The notes beneath the pieces are model-generated. The model ran no database searches. It saw only the letters and a program-made list of their open reading frames with translations, and had not been told where the DNA came from. Below, in pieces: positions 44,608 through 58,135 of a stretch of 64,000 nt of DNA. Position 1 is the first letter of the stretch. The number at the start of each line of letters is the position of its first letter. The translations under genes and the position numbers were made by a program. Source of the stretch: Adineta steineri. Taxonomy: Eukaryota; Rotifera; Eurotatoria; Adinetida; Adinetidae. The stretch lies in the NCBI GenBank assembly GCA_905250115.1, contig CAJNOI010000041.1, positions 265,606-329,605 on the forward strand, read 5' to 3'.

Positions 44608-46862
44608 TCAGTATAATTCATCATTATTATTCGCATTGAATCGAATAGGAAACATTAACGCTTTAGCACTCATGAAACTTAAATTAGGTAAAGTATCGAT
44701 AATACGTTTTGCATCATCTGTTAATGTTGTTGTTGAACCAGGAAAAAGATCGATTGTTTTTATTGGTGCTGAATGTCGAACAATTGGACTTTCATTTCTT
44801 TGGATAGATCCAGATGATGATGATGTATGTTCTTCTTCATTGGAAGACTTTGCTGCTGGAACATAAAAGTCCAAATCAAGTGTTTTATTTGCATCAAATA
44901 CTATAAAATGAAAATAAAACAACAACGTACAAATAAAATTTTTGTACATTAATAAAATTAGTTTTTTTTGTTGAAGAATATTTGTTAGTAATTACATGCA
45001 AGAGCATTCATTTATTAGTTTGAGTTAATCACGTGCGATTTAACTTACCATTATCCTCATTCTTACTGCTGATATTTGATGAAAGTGATGAACTATCGTT
45101 ATCTATATATGGATAATTGATTTTTTTTTCTTATAAATATATTTTCTTTTTTTTTCAAATATATAATTTTCAATAATAAATATTATATTATTACCTGTAA
45201 GAGGATTTTGTAAACCACTTTGTTTCCAATCGAAATGTGGACGAATAGATTCAGTTGATAACTAAATTAATATACAAACATGTAAATTTGATTTTTATTG
45301 AATATGTATTTTACTTTATTTTCATTATTGACGTTTTCAGATTCATTATTGTTTGATGTATTTGCTTTGATGGGTTGTAAAACTTCCGGTGTTAATGGAA
45401 CATTTTTTGCCTAGAAATTTATACAGATTATCATTTTTAATTGAACAAAAAAAAAGTACATACACGAAAACGTTCATTAACACCTAGTGCTTGATGAAAG
45501 AAACGTTCTGTATTCGATTTACGCCATTGAAATCGAACTCCTATTGGATCATTCGATAGATTTGATAAAACATTCCATAAACTTTATAGAAAAACAAATA
45601 AATATTAAAATATTATCTAAGAAAATTTAATATTTACGAGAGACTAGATTCAAGATGTGATAGTTGTTTTGATGGATGTTTATAAGTAGTGAAAGAAGGT
45701 AATTCAACAGGAATAAAAGAATCTTCATCTGTAGAAGATGTCGCAGATTCCATAGAAAAACATGTAGAAATTAAAGATTCAATTTGTTCAGGAGTTGTTG
45801 TATTCTAGATGTAATAAAATAGGTTAGATTTGAATAAAAAATAAAAATAAATGAATTTACAGTTTGTAAAGAAGGTATTGGAGCGGCTTGTACTTCAGTA
45901 AATTCACCAAAATCATCATCTTCATCTTCATTTTCTGTTGTTATTGTAGCAAATTGTTCATTAATAGGTGACTGCAATGATTCTTCAGAAGGTGAAACTG
46001 GACTTGATTCAAAATTAGCCCAATCATTCTCAGTACTTGCTTCAACTACTGCAGATGTTGGTGTAGGAAGACTCTCTGAAATTACATCTGTGGTATTTTC
46101 AAATGAAGCAAAATTCGCCCAATCATCATGATTATCATTATGTTCTTCTTGTTTTGGTTCGTCATTTGTGAAATTAATATTTGTTGAAATACTTTCACTT
46201 TTAAAACTAGCTATGTCATCATTATTATTATTATTATGTTCTTCTTGTATTGGTTCCTCATTCGTTAAGTTAATATTTGCTGAAATATTTTCGCTTTTAA
46301 CAATAGCTATATCATCATTATCATTATTATGTTCGTCTTGTATTGATTCTTCATTCGTTGAGTCAAGATTTGTTGAAATATTTTCGCCATCAACAATGGC
46401 TATATCATCATGATCGTTATTATGTTCTTCATTGGTCGAATTAATATTTGTTGAAGTATTTTCACTTTCGACAATAGCTATATCATCATGAGTATTATTA
46501 TGTTCTTCTTGTATTGGTTCTTCATTCGTCAAATTAATATTTGATGAATTATTTTCATCTTTATCAATAGCTATATCATTGTGTTCGTCTTGTATTGATT
46601 CTTCATTCGTCGAAGTAATATTTGTTGAAATATTTTCACTATCAACAGTAGCTAGATCATCTTGAATTTGAGCAATATCAGTATCATTATTATCATCTAC
46701 TGATTTCCAATCTTCATTACTATCATTTAATACATCCGATGGAGTCGATGATAATATTGCATTATTTTCAATAGTTGAAATTATATCATTTTCTTCAACA
46801 TCATCGTCAAATGGTGGCGGTGATGTGTCATGAACAGGAGGCAAAATAACAGAATGGCTCAT
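44608..46862 (-). CDS. AFTPH: Aftiphilin, clathrin accessory protein
   Basis: Seven exons: 46862-45861, 45804-45638, 45581-45464, 45410-45315, 45261-45195, 45102-45049, 44900-44608, giving 598 residues. The long first exon is acidic and contains adaptor-binding WANF motifs (DDWANFASF, NDWANFESS) and DDDFGEF, a typical AP-ear/GGA-ear ligand. The conserved C-terminal domain reads FQWRKSNTERFFHQALGV, HFDWKQSGLQNPL, LDLDFYVPA and ending LTDDAKRIIDTLPNLSFMSA then KALMFPIRF. Those blocks match the C-terminus of animal aftiphilin in order. Aftiphilin binds AP-1, AP-2 and clathrin in trans-Golgi and endosomal traffic. The first exon includes about six imperfect repeats of roughly 30 residues that do not belong to the known family. 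Confidence 0.92.
46130..46670 (-). repeat. Intragenic tandem repeat in aftiphilin exon 1
   Basis: About six imperfect units of 26-33 codons follow one another. The core of each unit reads approximately D-D-I-A-I-V-x-S-E-N-I-S-T-N-I-N-S-T-N-E-E, followed by a short linker with SIQDEHNN or PIQEEHNN. All units stay in frame, and length differences between units are multiples of three. The composition is acidic and Asn-rich. The repeat lies upstream of the WANF and FGEF adaptor motifs and could act as a variable spacer. Confidence 0.8.
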
Positions 46863-47082
46863 AACATCTATATAGATAAAACATCATATATATATAAATG
46901 AAGTAAACAAACAAAAAAAACAAAATGAAAAGAAACTGAGTGGTTTTATAGATATTTATTTGTATAACTTTAGTACATATACAATATGACAAGAATAAGA
47001 GACAACAAAAGGGAAATATTAGTTCTTTGTAATATTTCAAGAATAAAAAGAAATAATTAATCCATCTTGATTAAGTTTATTT

Positions 47083-50000
47083 CTAGTGATACCCAGGAGG
47101 TAAGTGTGCATCTTTTGAGCGACTAGCACTTAAAACAACATATGGTTGTTGTAATTGAATTTGTTTTTGTTTCAATAAATTACATGTATTTAATGGTGTA
47201 TCAACACTTGACATTTTTTTCATCATCTAAAAAGAAAATAAATGAATTTATTTTGATTATTTTGATTAAATTCATACCTCTTCTTCGACTTGTTTTTTAG
47301 CTCGTTTTTCTGTCTTCTTTTTACCACTACCTTTACCGTGAAAACGATGTGAAAGAAGACGAAATGCTTCTTTTTCATTAATACGTCGACCATTATCATC
47401 ACAGTATTCAAGATTAACTTCTGGATGATAATGATCTTTTTCTTTGAAATCAGTTAATGGTCCAGATGTATAACGATCACGTCGAGCATGTTTGTCGTCA
47501 ATTTCACTAAAAGCAAAGATAATCTTATCAATAACTACAATTCAATTTAAACATCACATAATAAAAAAATCGTGATTTTCTATAGATTTGCAATTCAATA
47601 GAGTTATGTATATGAGAGAAAATCTATTTTGTAAGCTTCGAATAATATCATTTCTCAGATATAGACTATTTCCTTATTAGAAGGTGTCACGTCTTGATGT
47701 ATGAAGATGGATTTACACACATCAGTAACGATTAGATATATATGAAGTAATGTATTGGAAGATTCCAAACGAAGAGATAATATATCAGATATAAGAAAAC
47801 GGAAAAGTCTAATGACAATGTCACTACATCATAAAAAGTATATGCTATACGAAGTGTACCTTTCAAAGAATGAACATATCATTTTCTATGAAGTAAATAA
47901 AGAGTTATAAAATATCTATATTTGTACTAATGTTGAATAACAATTTCATTATCTATTTTTATCTATTACACAAAGTAATCATGCCTACAATACACTTACT
48001 GACAATATATAGAAGATAGATGATGAAGAATAGAAATAGATTAAAAAATGTGACACATATGTTCATTTTAGCAACGATATAATACCCAGAAGAATTGCAC
48101 AAAATGTGTTCATAGTAGTGAGACATTTACAATAAAACATATTATGTCAGAATATTTCTTATGAGAAGTTTTACTATATTAGAAATGAATGAATTCTATC
48201 CTAAGTAGAATTTAAATCGAAATCATGTATTCTATGCTTACAAGAAATTTTTTCTCGCTTATTTGCATTAGAGAAATTTTAATATTTTTTAAAAAATGAT
48301 TGATACTTACTATGAATTTTTTTCTTCAACTGTGTAATTTTTAGCTGAAATATCACTAACAAAACGAGCATTTTGACGATTTTTTTCTTGTTCAATATAA
48401 CCTATTAAAATATCGAAATGTTAAATGAATATACAATATAATTCAAGAAGAAAACAAACCTTTTTGCATAGCCAGTCGAAGTGCACTACCAAGACCACGA
48501 TCAAGTGTTGCTTCAGTAGATAAAATTGCATCTTCAAGACGAAATGGTTTTGTATTAATATCTTCAGCTGGTGTATCATCCATTGCACCGTCATCTAAAC
48601 CTTCATTTTCGAGTGCGTGTTGTATTAATTCATCATCGGAATCTAATGCTACATTTGTTTTTGATGTTGATTTTTTAGTTGATGCAACATTTGTTTGTTT
48701 GCGTTTTTTTGATGCTCGTAATGTAAGTAGATTTGTTGTTGGATCAACAGCATTTTCACCAACATTACGACAAAATTCTGACATTGTATCAAGTACAAGA
48801 TTTTTATCATCGGGTGGAATTGGACCTGGTGGAAGAATAATACCAGTTTCCATAGGTTCAGATTTAATTTCAACTTTTAATTTACGATCACGTTCTTCAA
48901 TTAATTCACTTAGTGCCTAAATTAAATAAAATACAATTATTTTTCAAAAATCGAATTTATGATATTTTATCTTTATTATCCTTTTCCTTCTGTCTAATAA
49001 ACGAGTATATAAACGTATACTTTATATGAAAATAATGTGATTCTTAACATAGGAATATAATATCACGAGTATTACCTCCTCTGTATGAGAAATTATCATA
49101 AATACAAAAGATAAATCATACCTTTTCAGTTGATATACTATCTTTCTTCGTTTTAAGTTTCATTGTTTTATTAACAACAGCTTGAAGTTCATCGAATGCA
49201 TCATCATTAACAGCAAAACTAGAAAGATCATCATCGGCATCCAACATATCTTCTAAAATATAAATCATTTGTTAATCCATATATTAATATAGGTATAGAA
49301 AAACATTTTTAGCATACTCCACTAGATATCTTTACAACCCCATAGAAATTTTAATATTTGATTACACTTACCATTTTCTGTTGTTGTTATCATTTCTCGT
49401 TTGATTTTATCAAGAGAAATAGTAGACGGACGTTCTCTAAAAACATAAAACATTTTAATAAATAAAACAAGAAAATCTGGAAAAACATACTTTGTTGCCG
49501 ATGCAATTGCTGTAGATCGACGAGTTTCAGCTGGACGTAAAGATATCGATGCTGATGATTCCTCTGGTTCATTACTATCCATTGTTAATAGGTCGTCAGC
49601 TTTTAACATTTTTCGTGATCGAAGCTTTTTCTTAGTTACCTTTTTTGGTTTTTTGAATTGTTCCTAAAAACAAATAAATGATTTTATCGTTTAATAATAT
49701 AGAAATTTTATTTACCATTTCAGCAGCTGTATAAAATTCACTAGCTACTTTTGGTGTTGGTACTACTAAACTTTGCATTCGTGCTCGAATTTCTTGTTTC
49801 ATATTGTCCATGACTTTCTCATCTGACATATCATAAACACCGCCGGATTCTAAAATATAATTAAAAAAAAGAAATGTTGAAGAAAACAAAAATATTCGGT
49901 TTTGTTTTAAATATATTTACCAAGTCGAAATGATGATTTCTTTTTTTCATCATATTGATCAAGTAATTTATTTGGATTAAACTAAATATACAAAAAAAAT

Positions 50001-51343
50001 AATTTATTAAATTAATTAATTTCAGAAACTTACCATTCCAAATTGATCCGGTGTATCATCTTCATCAGCATAGCCTCGATAACCAGGTGTTTTCTTTTTT
50101 GCTAAATCAGCACGTTGTTTAGCTACTTCATTATCAGCAATATTAACATTTATTAAAACATCTTCTTCTTCATCATCATCATCTTCGTCACCATCTTTTT
50201 TATCACTCAAAATTTCTATAGAAAAAAACAAAATCTTATTATATATTTCTTTTAAATTAATTAATTAACAAACTTTTATCTTTCAATGTTAATATAACTT
50301 GTTGTCCTTCTTTAAATTCTTCAATTGAATGTTCAATACGAAGACCACTAAGATCTTTCGACGCATATCTCTAAAAGACACAATAAGAAAATGAAGATTA
50401 AATGTTTATATATCTCATTAAATGATCAGAGATTTTATTCTCTTACAATAGTTTATATCTCTTGAAACGACTGATATATTTAGCTTTTTCATTGATTCTA
50501 AAAGTTTTTCTTATATTATGAATGAACGCAATATGGTCTATCATTTATATCAGATATTACCTTATTGTTTTGTTTCGATGCTTCTTGTTGCATTAAATTA
50601 TCAACGCCAAAGTCATCATCCATTTGTTGAAGTAATTTAGCCTTAAATAATAAGAATAAAATTTATAATTTGAATATTTATTTTAAATAATACATACACG
50701 TGCAGATGCTTTACGTTTTTCTTCATCCATTTGACGCATTTTTTCAACCCAAGATGTAGCAGAATCAGCTTTTTCAGATGCTATAGTTGGTGTTGTCCTA
50801 TGAAGATGAAGAAGAAAAATTAAAAATTAAATTTTATTTATTGAGAATACATACAAAAATTTTCCTTGTAATTGTCGTTTTTCTTTTTGAACAGTAAGTT
50901 TTTCCATAACCTGTTCAGTTCGTTTTTTTTCTGTAAGATTTACTGCTGGTTTAAAAACATAATTTTCATCACTATTTAAGCCTTTTTTTGGTGCATCAGG
51001 ATCTGTTGCTGAATTGCCATCACTTGTTAATGGTTTAAGACCAAGTGATGCACGTAATTTATTGGTTTCATCGATTGACAATGACATACGCTCAGTACCT
51101 TCACGTGTACTATTTGATGTGTCAGCTGAATTTGATTTTGTTGGTGTTGGTGATGGTGATCGAGATTTATCATCATTAGAAGGTGAACGACGTTCACGTT
51201 CTCGTACTTTTTCAACACGATCATGGTCACTTCGATGTTTGTCTAAATAAAACAAATCGCAGAATAAATACAGAAAAAAATAGATTTCATATAAGATATT
51301 TACGTTGTTTCGTATTTTTTTCTTTTTTTGTATTGGAAACCAT
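47083..51343 (-). CDS. SART1: U4/U6.U5 tri-snRNP protein SART1 (Snu66 homologue)
   Basis: Fifteen exons on the minus strand: 51343-51304, 51242-50855, 50797-50698, 50641-50561, 50370-50274, 50215-50034, 49981-49921, 49849-49716, 49663-49491, 49436-49372, 49252-49122, 48916-48460, 48401-48311, 47506-47278, 47226-47083; total 790 residues against about 800 in vertebrates. An Arg/Ser/Lys-rich N-terminus is followed by [20 protein letters not shown], then [21 protein letters not shown], a KKTKRR-like basic stretch with [28 protein letters not shown] and the C-terminal [20 protein letters not shown] then [15 protein letters not shown]. All blocks occur in SART1 in this order. The protein is required for assembly of the tri-snRNP into the spliceosome. 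The 804-base intron 13 is the longest. Confidence 0.95.
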
Positions 51344-54300
51344 GATTTGTGATGATGATCTGTAATAGAATAAATGTAAATTTCTCTGCTGTTTCGTAAA
51401 CAATATAGATTGAAATATGTTTCGAAAGTGTAAAGGCCATAGGATAATCACAAGAAATAAAATTACCTCTACAATAAAGGCGCTAGTGATCAATCAATAT
51501 TCACGTATATTACTGACATCTACTGTGAATTTAGTTTGACAATTAGATATAAAAAAAAGTAAAGTTGTTATCTGATAGATATGAATCAGAACTATGGAAA
51601 AGTTGTAGAGACTTTCATCAATGTATTTTGATTTATCTGGTACTCATTTGACACCTTCCAGATAGACAGTTTGTATATTAAAATCATCGAGTGGACCCTA
51701 TCGAATGAATCTGGTTTTAATGTTTTCAAATTATTTTCAATCATAAAATATTCTTTTCGAAAATTCAACTGTGCTATATTTATGTGCAAATGTGTTCTTG
51801 TAGCATTAGAATAATTTTGAGGGTTTACACTTTATTGAGTTGTATAATAACCAAAGTTCATGTTCTTTTGTTTCATAATGATCGTCTCTCGTTATTCGAA
51901 TAAAAATTTGTTTTTCCATTATGTTCAAAAATTTTGTACACTGTTGTTATTTTTTCTAGTGCAGTAATATCCATAGGTTTTTCCTTAAAATAAAGCGATG
52001 AAATCAGATCATCTCAATATGATTCATAGTTTTATTAATTAGACAATTTTCTTAGTCTGATCGATGATTTCCATATAAGATTATTCATTTATTCTTGAAT
52101 ATTATTTACAGATATATTTTCAAATTTACAATTGAATAGATAATTTCAATGAATAATCAATTTCTACGACTTTATTGTAAACAATAATAATTTAAAAATC
52201 TATCGAGCTAATATATATGCATTGAATAGAATAAAAGTATTACAAAAAAAATATCGATAAAAAACTTTACAAACAATTCAAGCTTGAATTATTATTTTAA
52301 AAATTTTAATATCCGCAGAATACTTAGACATAAGTAGGCGGTAGTACTTTACTTGGTAAAGGAAATTACTGAACTTTACTTCGCTGAGTGAAGTAAAGTA
52401 CTTCTTGTACTTTACTAAAAAAAACTAAAGTTAAAAAAGTGTGATTTTCTCGATCTAAATATGAAAAGTTTTGCTTCTAATTCTACTTTACCGAGTAAAG
52501 TAAAGTTAAATACTTTACTTTTTCAACGCAGAATAAAGATGCAGTGCCACCCCCCGCACTTAAGTATCGCTTTATTAGAATTTACAAACAGCGAGTAAAA
52601 TCATATAGATACATTTTTTTTTATCTATGTCAAAACTTCTACTTGTTTAATAGATGAAAACTCATTTAAAGGTACATATTAATTAACTTAAAAATATCAT
52701 GTTCAAAATCCTGTGGTGAATCCGTTCTGATCTCTATTCTAGCGATATTTTTTTTTAGTTAATTAATATTATTTCTAGTGTAGAACATATCCGTCAACAA
52801 CTACCGGATTTCATCTGTTCGTGTCAAAGTCATACACAGTATGCTTTTAGAAAATCTATATTAATTATTTATGTAATCAATTTTTTAATCGAAAAGTTTC
52901 CTCTAAGATTCTATTTTTATTTCAATGTCATATTTCTTATATCCTTTTTTTAAATTATATTCGAGTTCTATGCAAATATCGGTTATTAATTATATATCAA
53001 TAACTTCATATAATTAGGAGGCATATTTTTTTTTTGTTTTAATATAAAACTAATAGAGATTTATTATTTTTTACGGTTAATACCATTGATATTCATTAAC
53101 TTTGACATTTTCTACAACAAAAAAATAGTAAAATAATTATTTTCACTAATCCAATCAAAAAAAACAGAAACGTATATATATATATATATATATGAAGAGA
53201 AGTATATAGTCAGTTATAAAGATTCTTTGTATAGTATGACTTTTTAGATCGAACTCCTTACAAAATCTATATCTAGGTAAAAGTAAGATTTTTGAAATAA
53301 CTATACGATTTCATTTATATGATATTTAACTAATTATCTACACTACATATTATTGTTAGGCTTTTTAATTATTATATTTTTGACCCATTTCTAAGAACAT
53401 ATTTTTCTACGGATGTTCATTTTTAAAACTAACAATTAGTTGGTATTCGTTACTTTTGACTTAACAATTCGACAAGTGTCATCTTGATCTATAACACTTA
53501 AGATTAAGTTTTACATGATCTAATATATTCTGTGTGATTTTCTTCACATTATAGGTGTAAACACAATAGACGTAATTTCTCGAAGGATGTTACATCTCTT
53601 TCAGAATACTAATGATTACACTCAACTTTTTTTCTTCTAGAAAATGATTAACTCTAACAGTAGATTGTACAATTGCGATCTAACTAATAACATAAAATCT
53701 AATAGATTGTATTCAAAGTAAGTACAAAAATAACGAGTGACAATAGAAAACAGCACACTGAATTAACAGAATATACGTAGTCATGAAAAACAAATGAGTT
53801 AGGCCGTTTTATTCATAATTTTCTGTTAAACGTACATACTGTTTTTTTTCTAAGTTTATTATTGACGTCGAAGGATACAATGTCGCCTTGAATTCTCGGA
53901 CAAGTTCATTTAGATAACCATATGTTCTTTTACATCAAATATTTTCTAGCAGTATATTATTGAGTTCGTGTCTGACTTTACTATTTGCTTACTTTGAGAA
54001 AAATAGACAGAAGGTTACTTTCTTTAATTACTTATCTTTTTTAAATATTTTAGCATTTTTTGGTAAAGCAATCTGTCTATATAATAAGAAAAACCGAAGA
54101 AGAGGAAGAAACTCTACATATTTTTTTCCTATTGATAAAAACAGCATTTTTTTATAGGTTTCTAAAAACGAGAAAAAAAAACGAGTTTTCTTTTTTTTTG
54201 GAATGTTTTCTCGATAGAATTCTACACGCGTCAATTACGTTGGCGTAAAAGTATTTAAGACATCAAACTATTCAGAGCTACAAGTCATTTAGTAAGTGTT

Positions 54301-54536
54301 CTTACAGTAAGTAATAATAATTGTTTTAGTTATGGCTGACTCGTATATTCTCCATTGATATATCATTATTATAAGTATTTACCGTTCATTTGGGAATTAT
54401 TTGTATACCATTAGAGTAATGTCTTTTTTAGAATATGTTTATTATTTAGAAGTGAAACGAGAAAATAGTCTATCTTTTCTAGATTTTCAGTTAGGACATC
54501 ATTTTTATTACATCATATCAATAATAATCATCTTCA
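51344..54536. other. Long intergenic region with repeat patches
   Basis: About 3.2 kb without a recognisable gene. The left end should hold the SART1 promoter. A cluster of ACTTTACT/AGTAAAGT words occurs at 52342-52525 and is listed separately. A (TA)n run lies at about 53175-53193. Near the right end, a TATTTAAG box at about 54252-54259, a GTAAGT donor near 54293-54298 and an acceptor ending near 54490 could mark the promoter and a 5' UTR intron of the neuropeptide gene. Short open frames on both strands (around 51592-51789 and 53960-54248) are low in complexity and I reject them. Confidence 0.5.
52342..52525. repeat. Cluster of ACTTTACT palindromic words
   Basis: Within about 180 bases the word ACTTTACT or its complement AGTAAAGT occurs at least seven times. 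One pair forms a perfect hairpin: ACTTTACTTC at 52373-52382 and GAAGTAAAGT at 52390-52399 with a 7-base loop. A second palindrome reads CTTTACCGAGTAAAG near 52487-52501. A short C-rich tract (CCACCCCCCGCAC) follows at about 52548. The patch has no coding capacity and looks like the inside of a foldback or MITE-type repeat. Confidence 0.5.
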
Positions 54537-54939
54537 ATGCAAGCATTCTATATCATATCAATTACATTAGGTAAATTTCATATCTCTTCGAAATTTCGTT
54601 TTATTTCAAATATTCAATTTAGTTGTACTTATTGTTCAATTTATCAATGCTGTACCACTACATCATCATGCATCTGATACATTAAATTCATTTCTGGATG
54701 ATGAAAATGGATTCATTGATGATGAATCAAATTTATCAAAACGAAAAATGCCAACTGAAGGTATTCTCATCGGTAAGCGAGCATTTCCAGGTGAAGGAAT
54801 CTTACTTGGAAAACGTAATTATCCAATGGAAGGAATTTTACTTGGAAAACGTGAATATCCAACTGAAGGAATTTTACTCGGTAAGCGTGGGTATCCAACT
54901 GAAGGTATACTTATAGGCAAACGTAACTTTCGTTTCTAA
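54537..54939 (+). CDS. Amidated neuropeptide precursor with five PxEGIL(L/I)-amide peptides
   Basis: Two exons: 54537-54570 and 54623-54939, giving 116 residues. An N-terminal signal peptide (MQAFYIISITLVVLIVQFIN, cleavage likely near Ala-Val-Pro) is followed by an acidic spacer and a dibasic site (LSKR). Then come five tandem peptides, each ended by Gly-Lys-Arg, the classical signal for cleavage and C-terminal amidation: KMPTEGILI, AFPGEGILL, NYPMEGILL, EYPTEGILL and GYPTEGILI. A short tail NFRF ends the protein without an amidation Gly. The layout is exactly that of an animal neuropeptide prohormone, secreted from dense-core vesicles after convertase and amidating-enzyme processing. I do not recognise the peptide family. 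A 52-base intron splits the signal peptide. A TATA-like TATTTAAG lies about 280 bases upstream. Confidence 0.92.
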
Positions 54940-55517
54940 ACACTGAACTCAATGGCTTATAATCGCGATATGAAAACATTAACAAGACGAAAAGCATAAA
55001 AAATAAATTCTTTTTTTTTGTTCATGTACTTCAATTTTCTTTTTACATTGTTCATATATAATTCAACGTTTGCAGATGATATGACCTATTGAATAATAAA
55101 CGAATGACAAATAAAATTGACAAAAATAAAACTAATTCAAAATTTTTTTGTTTTTCTTTTGTTCACTCATTCGATGATGATTTACAATCGCAGAATTAAC
55201 AATGAAAAAAAAAACAAATAGATAACATACAATAATACTAATGACAAGATTATAATAATTTTATCTTTGCTGAAGTATTTATATATTCTCAATAGGTTAG
55301 TAATGGACTTTTTTCTTTTTTTTTTTATTAATTTCGAAATAAAATGAACAGAAGAAATAGAATCGAATAAGAAGAAAGGATAAGGAGAGAAAGTGTTTAT
55401 TTTTACAATAAAAGAAATAGACAAATAGATAGAAACTGAAAAAAAAAGAAATCGATTAGATATGCGCGAACAATGTACATATTGATCGAGTATTTATCTT
55501 TGTGCTGATTAAACATC
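54940..55517. other. Convergent intergenic region
   Basis: Holds the 3' UTR of the neuropeptide gene, with AATAAA near 55095, and that of VPS4 copy 1 on the other strand. Sequence is AT-rich with A-runs. No gene is visible. Confidence 0.55.
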
Positions 55518-57392
<1,875 letters not shown>

Positions 57393-58135
57393 TATTGTAA
57401 AAGTAATTAAGAACTATATGAAAAATATTAAATAAATCGAATTAGTAATACATCTAATACAACAAAATCATATTCATATCTAAGAAAAAAAATAGAAATA
57501 TAAGTAAAAATCCAAGTAATTTAATTTTCTCATATGATTTTTATAATAGAACAATAAAACAAAACGAAAAAAGTTGTTTATTTATTCACTTGCGTCAACT
57601 GAGACAAAATAAATATAAAGTAAATGAATGCTGAATAAGAGATGACTCATCGAAATCTGAAATTCATGCGTCTGTCTGATTGAATGCTCTGATAATAGTC
57701 AAATAGAAAAATTAATCCAATTAAACAAAAATAATTATTCTTAATCATAAGAAAAAAAACTAAACTAAGAAAGTTTTTTTTTTAATTTCTTATATGAATT
57801 ATTTTTCTTCGTTGGTTATCGCTCTATATACCGGTATCCATATTAATTATATCATTAGATGGCGGGAGTAGTACTATAAAACAATCATTTGTCATTCTAA
57901 AATGAGAATAAAGACGAAAATTATAATGTTTAATTTGTACTTACTTTCCAGATGGAACAAATAGAATACGAGAATCGTAATAAAACGTTTGTATTGAGTC
58001 CAGTACTAAATTAGTATAATATTAAGAAAGAAAAATAAATACAATCGATGACTATATATTTATATTTTATTGTCAAACATTGATGAATAATACATGAAAC
58101 AAAATTATTAAGAAATAACTTTGATTGATTTTTTT
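57393..58135. other. Spacer between VPS4 copies 1 and 2
   Basis: AT-rich DNA that should carry the promoter of copy 1 and the 3' UTR of copy 2. I see no gene, RNA or repeat with confidence. Confidence 0.5.

Noticed and set aside
46168..46413. Plus-strand hydrophobic open frame opposite aftiphilin
   Set aside because: It is the complement of the acidic tandem repeat; the Leu/Ser periodicity simply mirrors the Asn/Glu/Asp codons.
54028..54248. Short open frames on both strands upstream of the neuropeptide gene
   Set aside because: Runs of Lys/Phe from A/T tracts with no conserved features; the region fits a promoter better.
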